Shown: positions 1 to 6,864, counted from the stretch's first letter. The stretch is DNA of 15,916 nucleotides from Clostridiales bacterium (GCA_017537905.1 JAFYJX010000062.1:1-15916), one strand, 5' to 3'. Numbers and translations are program-made. The notes: generated by a model not told the origin, from the letters alone.

Positions 1-37
1 GGAGCTCTTTTAATCTCTCTTTGCGCTTTTGGCTCAT
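1..37 (-). CDS. N-terminal fragment of an unidentified protein, possibly a regulator (partial)
   Basis: Only the first 12 codons are inside the window; they read MSQKRKERLKEL. The start is well supported: an ATG at 37-35 sits 7 nt after a perfect GGAGGT Shine-Dalgarno site at 45-50. The fragment is basic and helical, as at the start of many small helix-turn-helix regulators, but no domain can be recognised. The idea that it is a regulator rests on the three spaced palindromes over its promoter, which would suit an autoregulated repressor (TetR-like or similar). This is inference; the rest of the gene lies off the left edge. Confidence 0.6.
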   Translation of the reverse strand, partial: MSQKRKERLKEL

Positions 38-65
38 AAAAAGCACCTCCCTAAATCCCTATAAT

Positions 66-120
66 CGTACTATCAGTATAGTTTTCGTACTGCGAGTACG
101 ATTATCGTACTACCAGTTCG
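66..120. promoter_or_regulatory. Three phased operator-like palindromes
   Basis: Three 15-bp sites occur at 66-80, 86-100 and 106-120, each starting CGTACT with a 3-bp centre. The middle copy is a perfect inverted repeat (CGTACT, GCG, AGTACG). The outer copies keep the left half and have degenerate right halves (AGTATA and AGTTCG). The centres (73, 93, 113) are exactly 20 bp apart, about two helical turns, so bound proteins would sit on the same DNA face. The array covers the -10 and transcript start of the minus-strand promoter for the gene entering from the left edge. A multi-site repressor operator is the natural reading; the cognate protein is unknown. Confidence 0.7.
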
Positions 121-132
121 ATTATATGTCAA
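104..132 (-). promoter_or_regulatory. Sigma-70-type promoter for the left-edge gene
   Basis: On the minus strand a perfect -35 TTGACA (127-132) is followed after 17 bp by TACGAT (104-109) as a -10. The third palindrome (106-120) lies in the spacer and -10, and the other two lie downstream, so binding there should block transcription. The leader would run from about position 97 to the ATG at 37 and contain the first two palindromes. Confidence 0.6.
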
Positions 133-168
133 GAATACCCCCTGTGAAGGATTCAGAGTTTACAAAAA

Positions 169-1320
169 TCAGTGGATATCAGGGAGCGCCAGCATTCTGT
201 CTAACGCTTCATTTACAATGCTTCTGGGGCATGCGATATTCATTCTGACGAACTGTCCGGCCTTCTTGCTGAAGAACAAACCATCAGAGAATTTGATATG
301 CGTCCTGTCCAGGAAGAACTTATAGGGATCTTCAACACCCAGTTCTGAACAATCGATCCAAATAAGATATGTTCCCTCGGTATCAGTTACCTTCAGCTTC
401 GTTCCGGCCAGACGTGACTTAACAAGTTCCAGATTGCCTTCGAGATAAGAATTAAGCTCGTCCATCCATTTATCGCCGTATGTGTAAGCGGCTCTGGTAG
501 CAACGAGGCCCATGATGTTAAGGCCGTATGCACCCGTCGTAAGCGAATACTTATCAAATGTCCTTCTCATAGTGTCGTCAGCGATAACGATGTTGGCAGC
601 CTGAATGCCTGCGATGTTAAAGGACTTTGTAGCAGATGTGCACGTGACAGTTATCTTCTTCAGTTCATCAGACAAAGAAGCGAACGGTATATGCTTGTGG
701 CGTGAGTAAACAAAATCTGCATGGATCTCATCACAGACAATCAGCATATGATTCTTAAGACAGATATCGCCTACCTTTAGAAGTTCCTCTCTGGTCCAGA
801 CACGTCCGACGGGATTGTGCGGATTGCAGAAGATCAGCATCTTCACATCGTTCTCACGGATCTTATTCTCGAAGCCTTCAAAGTCGATCTCATAACGCGA
901 TCCCTTGCGCACGAGATCAGATACGACAAGATTTCTTCCGTTACCTTTTACGGCCCTGCCGATCGGTCCGTAGAGCGGCTCGAAAATAAGGATACTGTCA
1001 TTCTCTTTGGTAAGCGCGCAAATGGCATCAGATATTCCGAGGACAACGCCGGGGATCTTCAAAACGGTCTTGGGATCAACATCCCAGCCGTATCTTCTCT
1101 TAAACCAGCCGACAAGAGCCTGGTCGTAGGATTCATCTGCTTCAGGATATCCGTAAACACCGCGCGCGGCAGTCTCAACAAGAGCATTTATTACTTCATC
1201 GGGACTCTTAAAATCCATATCGGCAACCCACAGGGGAAGCAGATCGTCGATACCTTCTATCTTCGCATGCTTAATGTCTTCAGGCGTATTTCTATCAATA
1301 ATCTCATCAAAGTTGATCAC
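169..1320 (-). CDS. PatB/MalY-type PLP-dependent C-S lyase (cystathionine beta-lyase-like)
   Basis: This 383-residue protein has the fold-type I aminotransferase layout of the MalY/PatB family, which cleaves C-S bonds in cystathionine, cystine or related thioethers to give pyruvate, ammonia and a thiol. Visible hallmarks are LPLWVADMDF near 28-37, the NPHNPVGR segment at 166-173, the PLP-nitrogen aspartate D197 in CDEIH, and the Schiff-base lysine K232 in TSATKSFNIAG. Length is normal and the protein is cytoplasmic. The start is GTG at 1320-1318, 2 nt after the TAA of the ATPase gene, with no clear Shine-Dalgarno site, so translation is probably coupled. Position at the end of an amino acid ABC transporter operon suggests that it degrades the imported sulfur amino acid. 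MalY-like proteins can also have regulatory roles, and the exact substrate cannot be read from sequence. Confidence 0.9.
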   Translation of the reverse strand: MINFDEIIDRNTPEDIKHAKIEGIDDLLPLWVADMDFKSPDEVINALVETAARGVYGYPEADESYDQALVGWFKRRYGWDVDPKTVLKIPGVVLGISDAICALTKENDSILIFEPLYGPIGRAVKGNGRNLVVSDLVRKGSRYEIDFEGFENKIRENDVKMLIFCNPHNPVGRVWTREELLKVGDICLKNHMLIVCDEIHADFVYSRHKHIPFASLSDELKKITVTCTSATKSFNIAGIQAANIVIADDTMRRTFDKYSLTTGAYGLNIMGLVATRAAYTYGDKWMDELNSYLEGNLELVKSRLAGTKLKVTDTEGTYLIWIDCSELGVEDPYKFFLDRTHIKFSDGLFFSKKAGQFVRMNIACPRSIVNEALDRMLALPDIH

Positions 1321-1322
1321 GA

Positions 1323-2075
1323 TTAATACCCGGCGAGAAAAGCTTTAGTTCTCTCCTGCTTAGGATTTGTAACGAGCTCGTATGCAGGGCCTTCTTCGAC
1401 GATGACGCCGCCGTCCATGAATACGATACGGTCAGCAACGTCTCTTGCAAAGCTCATCTCGTGAGTAACGATGACCATCGTCATCTCTTCCATCGCGAGG
1501 TCCTTGATAACGGTCAGGACGCCCTTGGTGAGCTCAGGATCCAATGCGGATGTAGGCTCGTCGAAGAACAGGATATCAGGGCTTGTTGCAAGCGCTCTTG
1601 CGATAGATACTCGCTGCTGCTGGCCGCCCGAGAGATTGCACGGATAAGCGTCTGCTTTCTCGACTAAGTCCATCTTCAGCAAGAGTTCATCGCAGATGAT
1701 ATCTGCTTCGACCTTGGATTTCTTATGAACGTGAATAAGTGCTTCAGTGATATTTCTTCTGACGGAGAAATGCGGGAAAAGATTGAAGTTCTGGAAGACA
1801 AGTCCGAACTTGGATTTGATCTCGCCCATCATCTTCTTGTCGCAGTAATGGATCTTCTCGTCCTTTGTATCACAGAGCACATCGCCGCCGATTACGATCT
1901 TTCCGGAATCGATCCTTTCGAGGATCGTGGCACAGCGAAGCAAAGTCGATTTACCGCCGCCTGAAGGTCCTATTACGGCAACAACCTCGCCTTTTGCGAC
2001 AGAAAGATCAATACCCTTGAGGACTTCAAGGTCATTATAAGATTTATGTATGTCATGCATCTCAAGAATATTCAT
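1323..2075 (-). CDS. Polar amino acid ABC transporter, ATP-binding protein
   Basis: This 250-residue protein is the ATPase that powers uptake with the neighbouring permease and binding lipoprotein; it works on the inner face of the membrane. All ABC motifs are intact: Walker [10 protein letters not shown] at 36-44, Q-loop Q95 in [10 protein letters not shown], signature LSGGQQQR from 148, Walker B ILFFDEP around 168-174 with E173 catalytic, and switch histidine H205 in VTHEM. Sequence and length fit the GlnQ/HisP/TcyC group. The ATG lies 9 nt after the permease stop. Its GAGGA Shine-Dalgarno site (2082-2086) overlaps that stop codon, indicating coupled translation. The downstream C-S lyase points to cystine or a similar substrate, but the ATPase itself carries no substrate information. 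Confidence 0.93.
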   Translation of the reverse strand: MNILEMHDIHKSYNDLEVLKGIDLSVAKGEVVAVIGPSGGGKSTLLRCATILERIDSGKIVIGGDVLCDTKDEKIHYCDKKMMGEIKSKFGLVFQNFNLFPHFSVRRNITEALIHVHKKSKVEADIICDELLLKMDLVEKADAYPCNLSGGQQQRVSIARALATSPDILFFDEPTSALDPELTKGVLTVIKDLAMEEMTMVIVTHEMSFARDVADRIVFMDGGVIVEEGPAYELVTNPKQERTKAFLAGY

Positions 2076-2084
2076 TTCATGTCC

Positions 2085-3005
2085 TCACGAGTAATAGTTC
2101 ATTGATTTCTCGGTCAATCCCAAAAGGAGCTCAATTATGAAGTTCATCACATAATAGAACAGGCCTGCAACGATGAAAGGCATTACGGAAACCTGCGCGG
2201 AAGCGAGGGCCGAAGCCTGCGTAAACATCTCGGTTACGGCAAGGACCTGTGCAAGCGAAGTATCCTTAACAAGAGTAATGATCTCGTTTCCTACTGAAGG
2301 CAGTACTCTCTTTACAACCTGAGGAAGAATGATCTTGAAATATGTCTGGGACTTGGAAAAACCTAATACCTGGGCAGCTTCATACTGGCCCTTGGGCATG
2401 GACTGGATTCCGCCTCTGAAGATCTCAGCAAAGTATGCAGCGTAATTTAACGAGAAACCGATGATCGATGCAATGAATCTGTAGTTAAAAGGTCCGATCT
2501 GGATGTTTCCCGTTGTGATTCCGAAAAGATAATAAGGACCGAAATAGACCAGCAGGAGCTGGAGCATCAGCGGTGTTCCTCTGAGGACCGAGACATAGAC
2601 TTTGAAGAATGCCGAAATAGTCTTTATTTTCGACATCTTGCCTGCAGCAACTATAAGACCCAGAGGGAGCGAGAATATTATCGTGAAAAAGAAGATCCCG
2701 AATGAGAAACCGAAGCCCTGGCCTAAGAGCTTCATCGTCGAAATGAAAGTCTCCTTATCACCTGTTACCAGGTTATATAACTTGAGCAGGATTTGTGCCA
2801 AAAGCGGAATCGCTAAAACGCAGGCTGCAACCAGCAGAACTACAACCGGAGCGGGCTTCTTGATCTTCGCGCCCTCGGGATAGTGCTTCTTTTTGGAATT
2901 CATTATTACTTCGGACACGATAAGACATGCTACTGCCAGAACGACACCGCAGCCGGTCAACGTGCCAAATATACTACTTTCCAAAAACGATACTATGGGA
3001 CTCAT
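2085..3005 (-). CDS. Polar amino acid ABC transporter, permease
   Basis: This is an integral membrane protein of the HisM/GlnP permease family. The family core starts near residue 85 and includes RGTPLMLQL (142-150) and the EAA loop that contacts the ATPase (about 207-229, EAAQVLGF...ILPQ). At 306 residues it is about 85 longer than typical members, because the N-terminus carries two additional hydrophobic segments (about 13-33 and 53-78) separated by a lysine-rich stretch. The ATG at 3005 has no Shine-Dalgarno site but sits 7 nt after an extended -10 box, suggesting a leaderless transcript. An internal ATG (residue 35, near 2903) is an alternative start that would drop the first hydrophobic segment; it also lacks a good ribosome site. 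The gene lies between the binding-protein gene and the ATPase gene. Confidence 0.9.
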   Translation of the reverse strand: MSPIVSFLESSIFGTLTGCGVVLAVACLIVSEVIMNSKKKHYPEGAKIKKPAPVVVLLVAACVLAIPLLAQILLKLYNLVTGDKETFISTMKLLGQGFGFSFGIFFFTIIFSLPLGLIVAAGKMSKIKTISAFFKVYVSVLRGTPLMLQLLLVYFGPYYLFGITTGNIQIGPFNYRFIASIIGFSLNYAAYFAEIFRGGIQSMPKGQYEAAQVLGFSKSQTYFKIILPQVVKRVLPSVGNEIITLVKDTSLAQVLAVTEMFTQASALASAQVSVMPFIVAGLFYYVMNFIIELLLGLTEKSMNYYS

Positions 3006-3012
3006 ACAGAGG

Positions 3013-3021
3013 ATTATAGCA
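3013..3021 (-). promoter_or_regulatory. Extended -10 promoter immediately upstream of the permease
   Basis: The minus strand reads TGCTATAAT, a perfect extended -10, ending 7 nt before the permease ATG at 3005. The predicted transcript start is at 3005-3006, on or next to the start codon. The -35 region is weak (TGCCGA at 17 bp), as is common with extended -10 promoters. It would supply permease, ATPase and lyase independently of read-through from the binding-protein gene. Confidence 0.55.
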
Positions 3022-3026
3022 CACTA

Positions 3027-3057
3027 AAGCCCCGCTCGGCATCGCCAAACGGGGCTT
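3027..3057 (-). terminator. Stem-loop after the binding-protein gene (terminator or attenuator)
   Basis: AAGCCCCG at 3027-3034 pairs with CGGGGCTT at 3050-3057, with a 15-nt loop that contains a further GGC/GCC pairing. It starts about 23 nt after the stop of the binding-protein gene. On the minus strand it is followed by TTTAGTGT, a poor U-tract, so partial termination or 3'-end stabilisation is more likely than complete termination. Such hairpins after binding-protein genes usually keep that component in excess over the membrane parts. Confidence 0.65.
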
Positions 3058-3079
3058 CATGTTACTTAATGATCAATAA

Positions 3080-3859
3080 TTACTTGCCGATGGTGGTTAC
3101 GTCAGAACCGAACCACTTCTGGGAGATCTTAGCCATTGTGCCGTCCTTAGCCATCTCTTCCAATGTCTTCTGGACCTTGTCTCTGAGCTCTGTATTTCCC
3201 TTAAGGAAACCTACGCCGTATTCCTCAGCAGAGATTGCCTCGTCGATAACAACGAAAGGCTTGCCTGATGTCTGGATCTCATAACGTGCAACGATCTCAT
3301 CCATTACGATAGCATCAACGCTGCCGGACTCGAGTTCCATCATGGCATTGAGGTAGGAATCAACCTGAACGAGTTCCTTGAATGTAGCTGTGAGATCAGG
3401 ATTGCCCTCGAGAGCTGCAAGTCCTGAAGAATCCTTCTGAACGCAAACCTTAAGACCTGCAAGATCAGCGAGAGTCTTTACGGAAGAATCGTTCTTAACA
3501 ACAACTACCTGCTGGTTCTTCATGTAAGGAGAAGACCACTCGTAAGCGTCCTTTCTATCTTCAGTGATAGTAAAACCGTTCCAGATGCAGCTGATGTTGC
3601 CGGATTTAAGTTCCTGGTCCTTGGAATCCCAAGCGATAGGCTGAGCTACGAACTCCATGCCCATTCTCTGAGCGCATTCCTTTGCAAGATCGAGATCGAA
3701 GCCTGCATAGGAACCGTCCTTCTCAACGAAGCCCATAGGCGGGAATTCTGAATCGAATCCTACAACGAACTTCTTAGAAGCAGAAGAACCGCAGGATGTG
3801 AGCGGCATTAAGAGCATGACTGATGTGAGGCATGCTGCAATAACCTTAGATAATTTCAT
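3080..3859 (-). CDS. Amino acid ABC transporter substrate-binding lipoprotein
   Basis: This 259-residue protein belongs to the solute-binding protein family 3, anchored to the outer face of the membrane, where it captures a polar amino acid for the permease. It has a short lipoprotein signal: a KLSK start, a hydrophobic core, and lipobox LTSC with C23 as the lipidated residue. The mature domain opens with FVVGFDSEFPPMGF and GFDLDLAKECAQRMG, typical of the family. The segment near 93-109 (CIWNGFTITEDRKDAYEWS) is the family's ligand-proximal region. The ATG at 3859 has a GGAGGT ribosome site at 3868-3873. It is the first gene of the transport operon, with its own extended -10 promoter in the end of upp. 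Cystine is a reasonable ligand guess because of the co-operonic C-S lyase; other polar amino acids are possible. Confidence 0.92.
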   Translation of the reverse strand: MKLSKVIAACLTSVMLLMPLTSCGSSASKKFVVGFDSEFPPMGFVEKDGSYAGFDLDLAKECAQRMGMEFVAQPIAWDSKDQELKSGNISCIWNGFTITEDRKDAYEWSSPYMKNQQVVVVKNDSSVKTLADLAGLKVCVQKDSSGLAALEGNPDLTATFKELVQVDSYLNAMMELESGSVDAIVMDEIVARYEIQTSGKPFVVIDEAISAEEYGVGFLKGNTELRDKVQKTLEEMAKDGTMAKISQKWFGSDVTTIGK

Positions 3860-3905
3860 AATGTTTTACCTCCAAATTGGTCGCCGCCCGAAAACGGCAA
3901 CGGTC

Positions 3906-3914
3906 ATTATATCA
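3906..3914 (-). promoter_or_regulatory. Extended -10 promoter of the amino acid transport operon
   Basis: The minus strand reads TGATATAAT just after the upp stop codon. The expected start is near 3899, giving a leader of about 40 nt that carries the GGAGGT ribosome site of the binding-protein gene. No good -35 is visible at 16-18 bp, which would lie inside the end of upp. No terminator was seen between upp and this point, so read-through from upp is also possible. Confidence 0.55.
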
Positions 3915-3918
3915 CGAT

Positions 3919-4563
3919 TTATTTTGTACCGAAGATTCTGTCGCCGGCATCACCCAGGCCGGGAAGAATATATGCGTTTTCGTTAAGTTCTCTGTCTACA
4001 TTTCCGACATAGATGTCGATGTCGGGATGAGCCTTTGCAAGTCTCTCGATACCAACGGGAGCTGCGATGATGCACATGAACTTGATCTGCTTGCCGCCGT
4101 GAGCCTTAATGGAATTGATGGCATCAACTGCAGAACCGCCTGTTGCGAGCATAGGATCTACTACAACGATTAGTCTCTGGTCAATAGGATCAGGGAGCTT
4201 GCAATAGTAATCGTGGGGTTCATGTGTCTCAGGATCTCTGTAAAGTCCGATATGACCGACCTTTGCGAGAGGAGTAAGAGCCTGAACGCCGGGAACCATT
4301 CCCAAGCCTGCACGGAGGATAGGAACGATAGCGAGCTTCTTACCGTCGATCATGGGAGCCATTGTCTTCTCGAGAGGTGTCTGAACTTCAACATCTTTGA
4401 GAGGAAGATCTCTCAAAGCCTCATAGCCTTCCAATGTTGCGATCTCTTCTACGAGATGTCTGAACTCATAAGTACCTGTCTCGATCTTTCTTAAAAGGGA
4501 GATCTTGTGCTTGATGAGCGGATGCTCCATAACATGAACGTTCTTAAAATCTTTATACTGCAT
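3919..4563 (-). CDS. upp: Uracil phosphoribosyltransferase
   Basis: This 214-residue cytoplasmic enzyme converts uracil and PRPP to UMP and pyrophosphate in pyrimidine salvage. Diagnostic features are [12 protein letters not shown] near the N-terminus, ILRAGLGM at 82-89, the PRPP-binding loop [10 protein letters not shown] at 136-145, and the uracil-contacting C-terminal [16 protein letters not shown] ending at 213. Length and motifs are standard and no key residue is missing. The ATG at 4563 is preceded by AAAGGAGA, a good ribosome site; a start at residue 12 is less likely. It is transcribed divergently from the uracil permease gene, so uptake and phosphoribosylation genes share one control region. 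Its 3' end overlaps the promoter region of the amino acid transport operon. Confidence 0.97.
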   Translation of the reverse strand: MQYKDFKNVHVMEHPLIKHKISLLRKIETGTYEFRHLVEEIATLEGYEALRDLPLKDVEVQTPLEKTMAPMIDGKKLAIVPILRAGLGMVPGVQALTPLAKVGHIGLYRDPETHEPHDYYCKLPDPIDQRLIVVVDPMLATGGSAVDAINSIKAHGGKQIKFMCIIAAPVGIERLAKAHPDIDIYVGNVDRELNENAYILPGLGDAGDRIFGTK

Positions 4564-4616
4564 ATTCCGTCTCCTTTACCGCATAGTTAAATAAGGGTAT
4601 AAGCAACCTCTTGAAT

Positions 4617-4644
4617 ATTTTAGTTGAATGATTTTCTAAGTCAA
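4617..4644 (-). promoter_or_regulatory. upp promoter
   Basis: On the minus strand TTGACT (4639-4644) and TAAAAT (4617-4622) are separated by 16 bp, a good sigma-70-type match. The expected start is near 4610, with a leader of about 47 nt to the upp ATG. I see no room for, or sign of, a PyrR-type terminator-antiterminator in this leader. Confidence 0.6.
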
Positions 4645-4697
4645 TAAACCAAATCAGGTGTCAAAGAAATATTACAGACAAATGTCAAATTCGTTGC

Positions 4698-4727
4698 TTG
4701 ATTTTTACATAAGAGTGCTATTATAAA
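4698..4727 (+). promoter_or_regulatory. Uracil permease gene promoter
   Basis: A TTGATT -35 (4698-4703) lies 17 bp from TTATAA (4721-4726). The overlapping TGCTATTAT (4716-4724) provides an extended -10 alternative. The leader is about 25-30 nt and holds AGGAGG at 4746-4751, 7 nt before the ATG at 4759. The start points for upp and the permease gene are about 120 bp apart and divergent. Confidence 0.55.
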
Positions 4728-4758
4728 TTAAATCCCACATCAATCAGGAGGACTTGTT

Positions 4759-6204
4759 ATGAGTAAATCCAGCCTTCAGGATGGTGCGGTCTACGACGCG
4801 AAATCATTAGGTGCCGGTCGTGTTATAGTACTCGGTTTCCAACACATGTTCGCCATGTTCGGATCGACTGTCCTCGTCCCTGCTCTCACCGGTCTGTCGG
4901 TGTCAGCTACACTTCTTTTCGCAGGTTTGGGAACAATCCTTTTCCACCTTCTTTCCAAGAGAAAGGTACCTGCATTCTTAGGTTCTTCTTTCGCATTCCT
5001 CGCAGGTTATTTTGCTATCGCTCCTAACGGCGAACGTGAGCTCTTACCTTATGCTTGCTTCGGCGTTGCTTTAGCAGGTCTTGTTTACCTCGTACTTGCA
5101 GGACTTATTAAGATCTTCGGCGTTAACCGCGTCATGAAGTTCTTCCCGCCTATCGTAACAGGCCCTATCATCATCGCTATCGGTCTCTGCCTTTCCGGTA
5201 CAGCTATCAACAGCTGCTCCACAAACTGGCTCGTAGCAATCGTTGCTATCCTCATCATCGTTATCTGCAACATCTGGGGCAAGGGCATGATCAAGATCAT
5301 CCCTATCCTCTTAGGTGTCGTCGGTGCATGCATTCTCTGCATCGCTCTCACAATCGCTTGCGGCCAGCCCGTTGACGGTTTTTACACGATCGGCGGCAAC
5401 GCAAATCTCCAGCTCTTCTCAGAAGCCAGCATCGAGAACATCAAGAACGCAGCATGGATCGGACTTCCTTTCCAGTATCAGGATACAGTCTTCTCCATCT
5501 TCACGAGCGGCAACCTTGATACAGGTCTCCTCGTAACAGCAATTATTACTATCGTTCCTATCTCTCTTGCTACTATCGTTGAGCATATCGGTGATATCTC
5601 CGCTATCTCTTCTACTGTTGGCGACAACTTCATCAAGGATCCCGGACTTCACAGAACACTCATGGGTGACGGTCTTGCAACAACATTGGCTTCACTCTTC
5701 GGTGCTCCTGCAAACACAACATACGGCGAGAACACAGGCGTTCTTACACTCTCCAAGGTTTTCGATCCTAAGGTAGTAAGACTTGCAGCAGTATTCGCTA
5801 TGTGCTTCTCCATCTCACCTAAGCTCGCAGCTTGCATCTCCGCTATTCCTACACCTGTTGTAGGCGGTATCTCCTTAGTTCTTTACGGAATGATCTCCGC
5901 TGTAGGTGTCAGAAATATCGTTGAGAATAAGATCGACTTCTCCAAGGCACGCAACGTCATCATCGCTGCCCTCATCCTCGTTCTCTCAATCGGTGTTACA
6001 TACAGCGCAGCAGGTGCTATCGTAATTCCTTGCGGCTCAGTAGTTATCTCCCTCTCCGGTCTTGCAATCGGATCTCTCGTAGGAATCATCCTCAATGCAG
6101 TACTCCCCGGTAAGGACTATGTCTTCGAAGATAACCAGAAGGCTGCACAGGCTAAGGAAGGAATCATCCAGTCCGAACCTGTTAAGAGCGATAAAAAGAA
6201 ATAA
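4759..6204 (+). CDS. uraA: Uracil permease (NCS2/NAT family)
   Basis: This 481-residue inner-membrane proton symporter of the nucleobase-ascorbate family is predicted to import uracil. It is strongly hydrophobic throughout, with the family's 14-helix architecture plausible from spacing. Recognisable signatures are GFQHMFAMFG (26-35), the VEHIGD motif with E275 and H276 in the proton and substrate site, and NTTYGENTGVL (319-329), whose E324 corresponds to the second uracil-binding glutamate in UraA. The charged tail (about residues 456-481) is cytoplasmic and somewhat longer than in E. coli UraA. The start has an excellent AGGAGG site. Pairing with divergent upp favours uracil over xanthine or uric acid as substrate. 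The name pyrP would be equally suitable for a Gram-positive homologue. Confidence 0.95.
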   Translation: MSKSSLQDGAVYDAKSLGAGRVIVLGFQHMFAMFGSTVLVPALTGLSVSATLLFAGLGTILFHLLSKRKVPAFLGSSFAFLAGYFAIAPNGERELLPYACFGVALAGLVYLVLAGLIKIFGVNRVMKFFPPIVTGPIIIAIGLCLSGTAINSCSTNWLVAIVAILIIVICNIWGKGMIKIIPILLGVVGACILCIALTIACGQPVDGFYTIGGNANLQLFSEASIENIKNAAWIGLPFQYQDTVFSIFTSGNLDTGLLVTAIITIVPISLATIVEHIGDISAISSTVGDNFIKDPGLHRTLMGDGLATTLASLFGAPANTTYGENTGVLTLSKVFDPKVVRLAAVFAMCFSISPKLAACISAIPTPVVGGISLVLYGMISAVGVRNIVENKIDFSKARNVIIAALILVLSIGVTYSAAGAIVIPCGSVVISLSGLAIGSLVGIILNAVLPGKDYVFEDNQKAAQAKEGIIQSEPVKSDKKK

Positions 6205-6221
6205 TCAGGATCTATCCTGAT
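6204..6221 (+). repeat. Small perfect hairpin at the permease stop codon
   Basis: ATCAGGA (6204-6210) and TCCTGAT (6215-6221) form a perfect 7-bp stem with the tetraloop TCTA, beginning at the last base of the stop codon. It stands directly before the main terminator hairpin. It may stabilise the 3' end or stack with the terminator; it has no U-tract of its own. Confidence 0.7.
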
Positions 6222-6225
6222 ACAA

Positions 6226-6260
6226 AAAAGGAGCTGTCGTAAGGCAGCTCCTTTTATTTT
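6226..6260. terminator. Strong intrinsic terminator, probably bidirectional
   Basis: AAAAGGAGCTG (6226-6236) pairs with CAGCTCCTTTT (6245-6255) around an 8-nt loop, followed by ATTTT on the plus strand and by a T-run on the minus strand (complement of 6224-6229). It lies between the plus-strand permease gene and the convergent minus-strand gene ending at 6280, so it can serve both. Confidence 0.9.
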
Positions 6261-6279
6261 GTATTCTCGAAAAATCTGA

Positions 6280-6864
6280 TCAGAGAGCAATAAGCAAACC
6301 GATTCCCAAAGTCTCCAGAAGGACGACTACACCTAGCAGGAGCACATACATACGAAGTCTGGCGATATCGTAAACCTGGGCTGCCGCTTTCTTTTCGCGC
6401 TTCTCGACAGTCTCAACACCGCTGAAAGCATCTGCAATATAATCGGATGATGCAGCCTTGTCCTCTTCGGCGATATAGATCTCAGGCTCAGGTTCCTGCT
6501 CTAATACAACGGGTTTTCTGATCTTCTTTTTAACTTCTGAAGTATCAAGTTCAGGAACGAAGATCTTACTCTCGAGCTTCGGGGCATTCTTTCTGACGCC
6601 GACGACTTTGGGCTTAACCTCTCCATATAACAATGCCGTATCCTCGAAAGGATCCATTGCGTTGACGGAAAGCTCAGTAAATTCAGGTGAATCGGAATCT
6701 TTAAGATATCCCTTTTGTTCGTGATCGTAGTGAACATTAACATCGACCCTGTCCGTTCTGGTCAGGGGCACATGACGATCGGGATTAAGCCTTCCCGGCC
6801 GCTCATAAAGAGGCAGCTCACTCGCGCTCTTGTTCAAAGATATATTGTTCTGTTCTTCACCCAT
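6280..6864 (-). CDS. Tail-anchored membrane protein of unknown function
   Basis: I do not recognise this 194-residue protein. About 170 polar residues come first, including an arginine/proline-rich stretch (about 20-40, PGRLNPDRHVPLTRTDR), and a Glu/Pro-rich acidic segment (about 121-136, LEQEPEPEIYIAEEDK). A basic patch (EKREKKAAAQ) and a single hydrophobic helix at about 172-194 end the chain with no tail beyond the membrane. There is no signal peptide, so the N-terminal region should face the cytoplasm, tethered from the C-terminus. The ATG at 6864 has no Shine-Dalgarno site. An extended -10 box ends 8 nt upstream, so the message is probably leaderless. It follows the large helicase gene in the same direction after a 96-bp structured spacer. 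Codon use and the regular reading frame support a real gene; no function is assigned. Confidence 0.75.
   Translation of the reverse strand: MGEEQNNISLNKSASELPLYERPGRLNPDRHVPLTRTDRVDVNVHYDHEQKGYLKDSDSPEFTELSVNAMDPFEDTALLYGEVKPKVVGVRKNAPKLESKIFVPELDTSEVKKKIRKPVVLEQEPEPEIYIAEEDKAASSDYIADAFSGVETVEKREKKAAAQVYDIARLRMYVLLLGVVVLLETLGIGLLIAL

Noticed and set aside
66..120. Three spaced repeats as a CRISPR-like array
   Set aside because: Repeat (15 bp) and spacer (5 bp) are far too short, and no cas genes are present; phased operators fit better.
817..1326. 169-codon open frame on the plus strand
   Set aside because: It lies wholly opposite the PatB/MalY-type lyase gene, has no ribosome site, and its product has no recognisable domain.
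3880..3901. GTCGCCG/CGGCAAC stem in the leader of the binding-protein gene as a riboswitch or T-box
   Set aside because: The predicted transcript start falls inside the stem, the stem contains a wobble pair, and no riboswitch-like conserved core is visible.
4640..4688. Three GTCAA repeats as a specific operator
   Set aside because: Spacing is uneven (20 and 24 bp) and each resembles a TTGAC promoter -35, so they are more simply explained by promoter-like composition.
4731..4758. PyrR attenuator in the uracil permease leader
   Set aside because: The leader is under 35 nt and contains no hairpin or U-tract.
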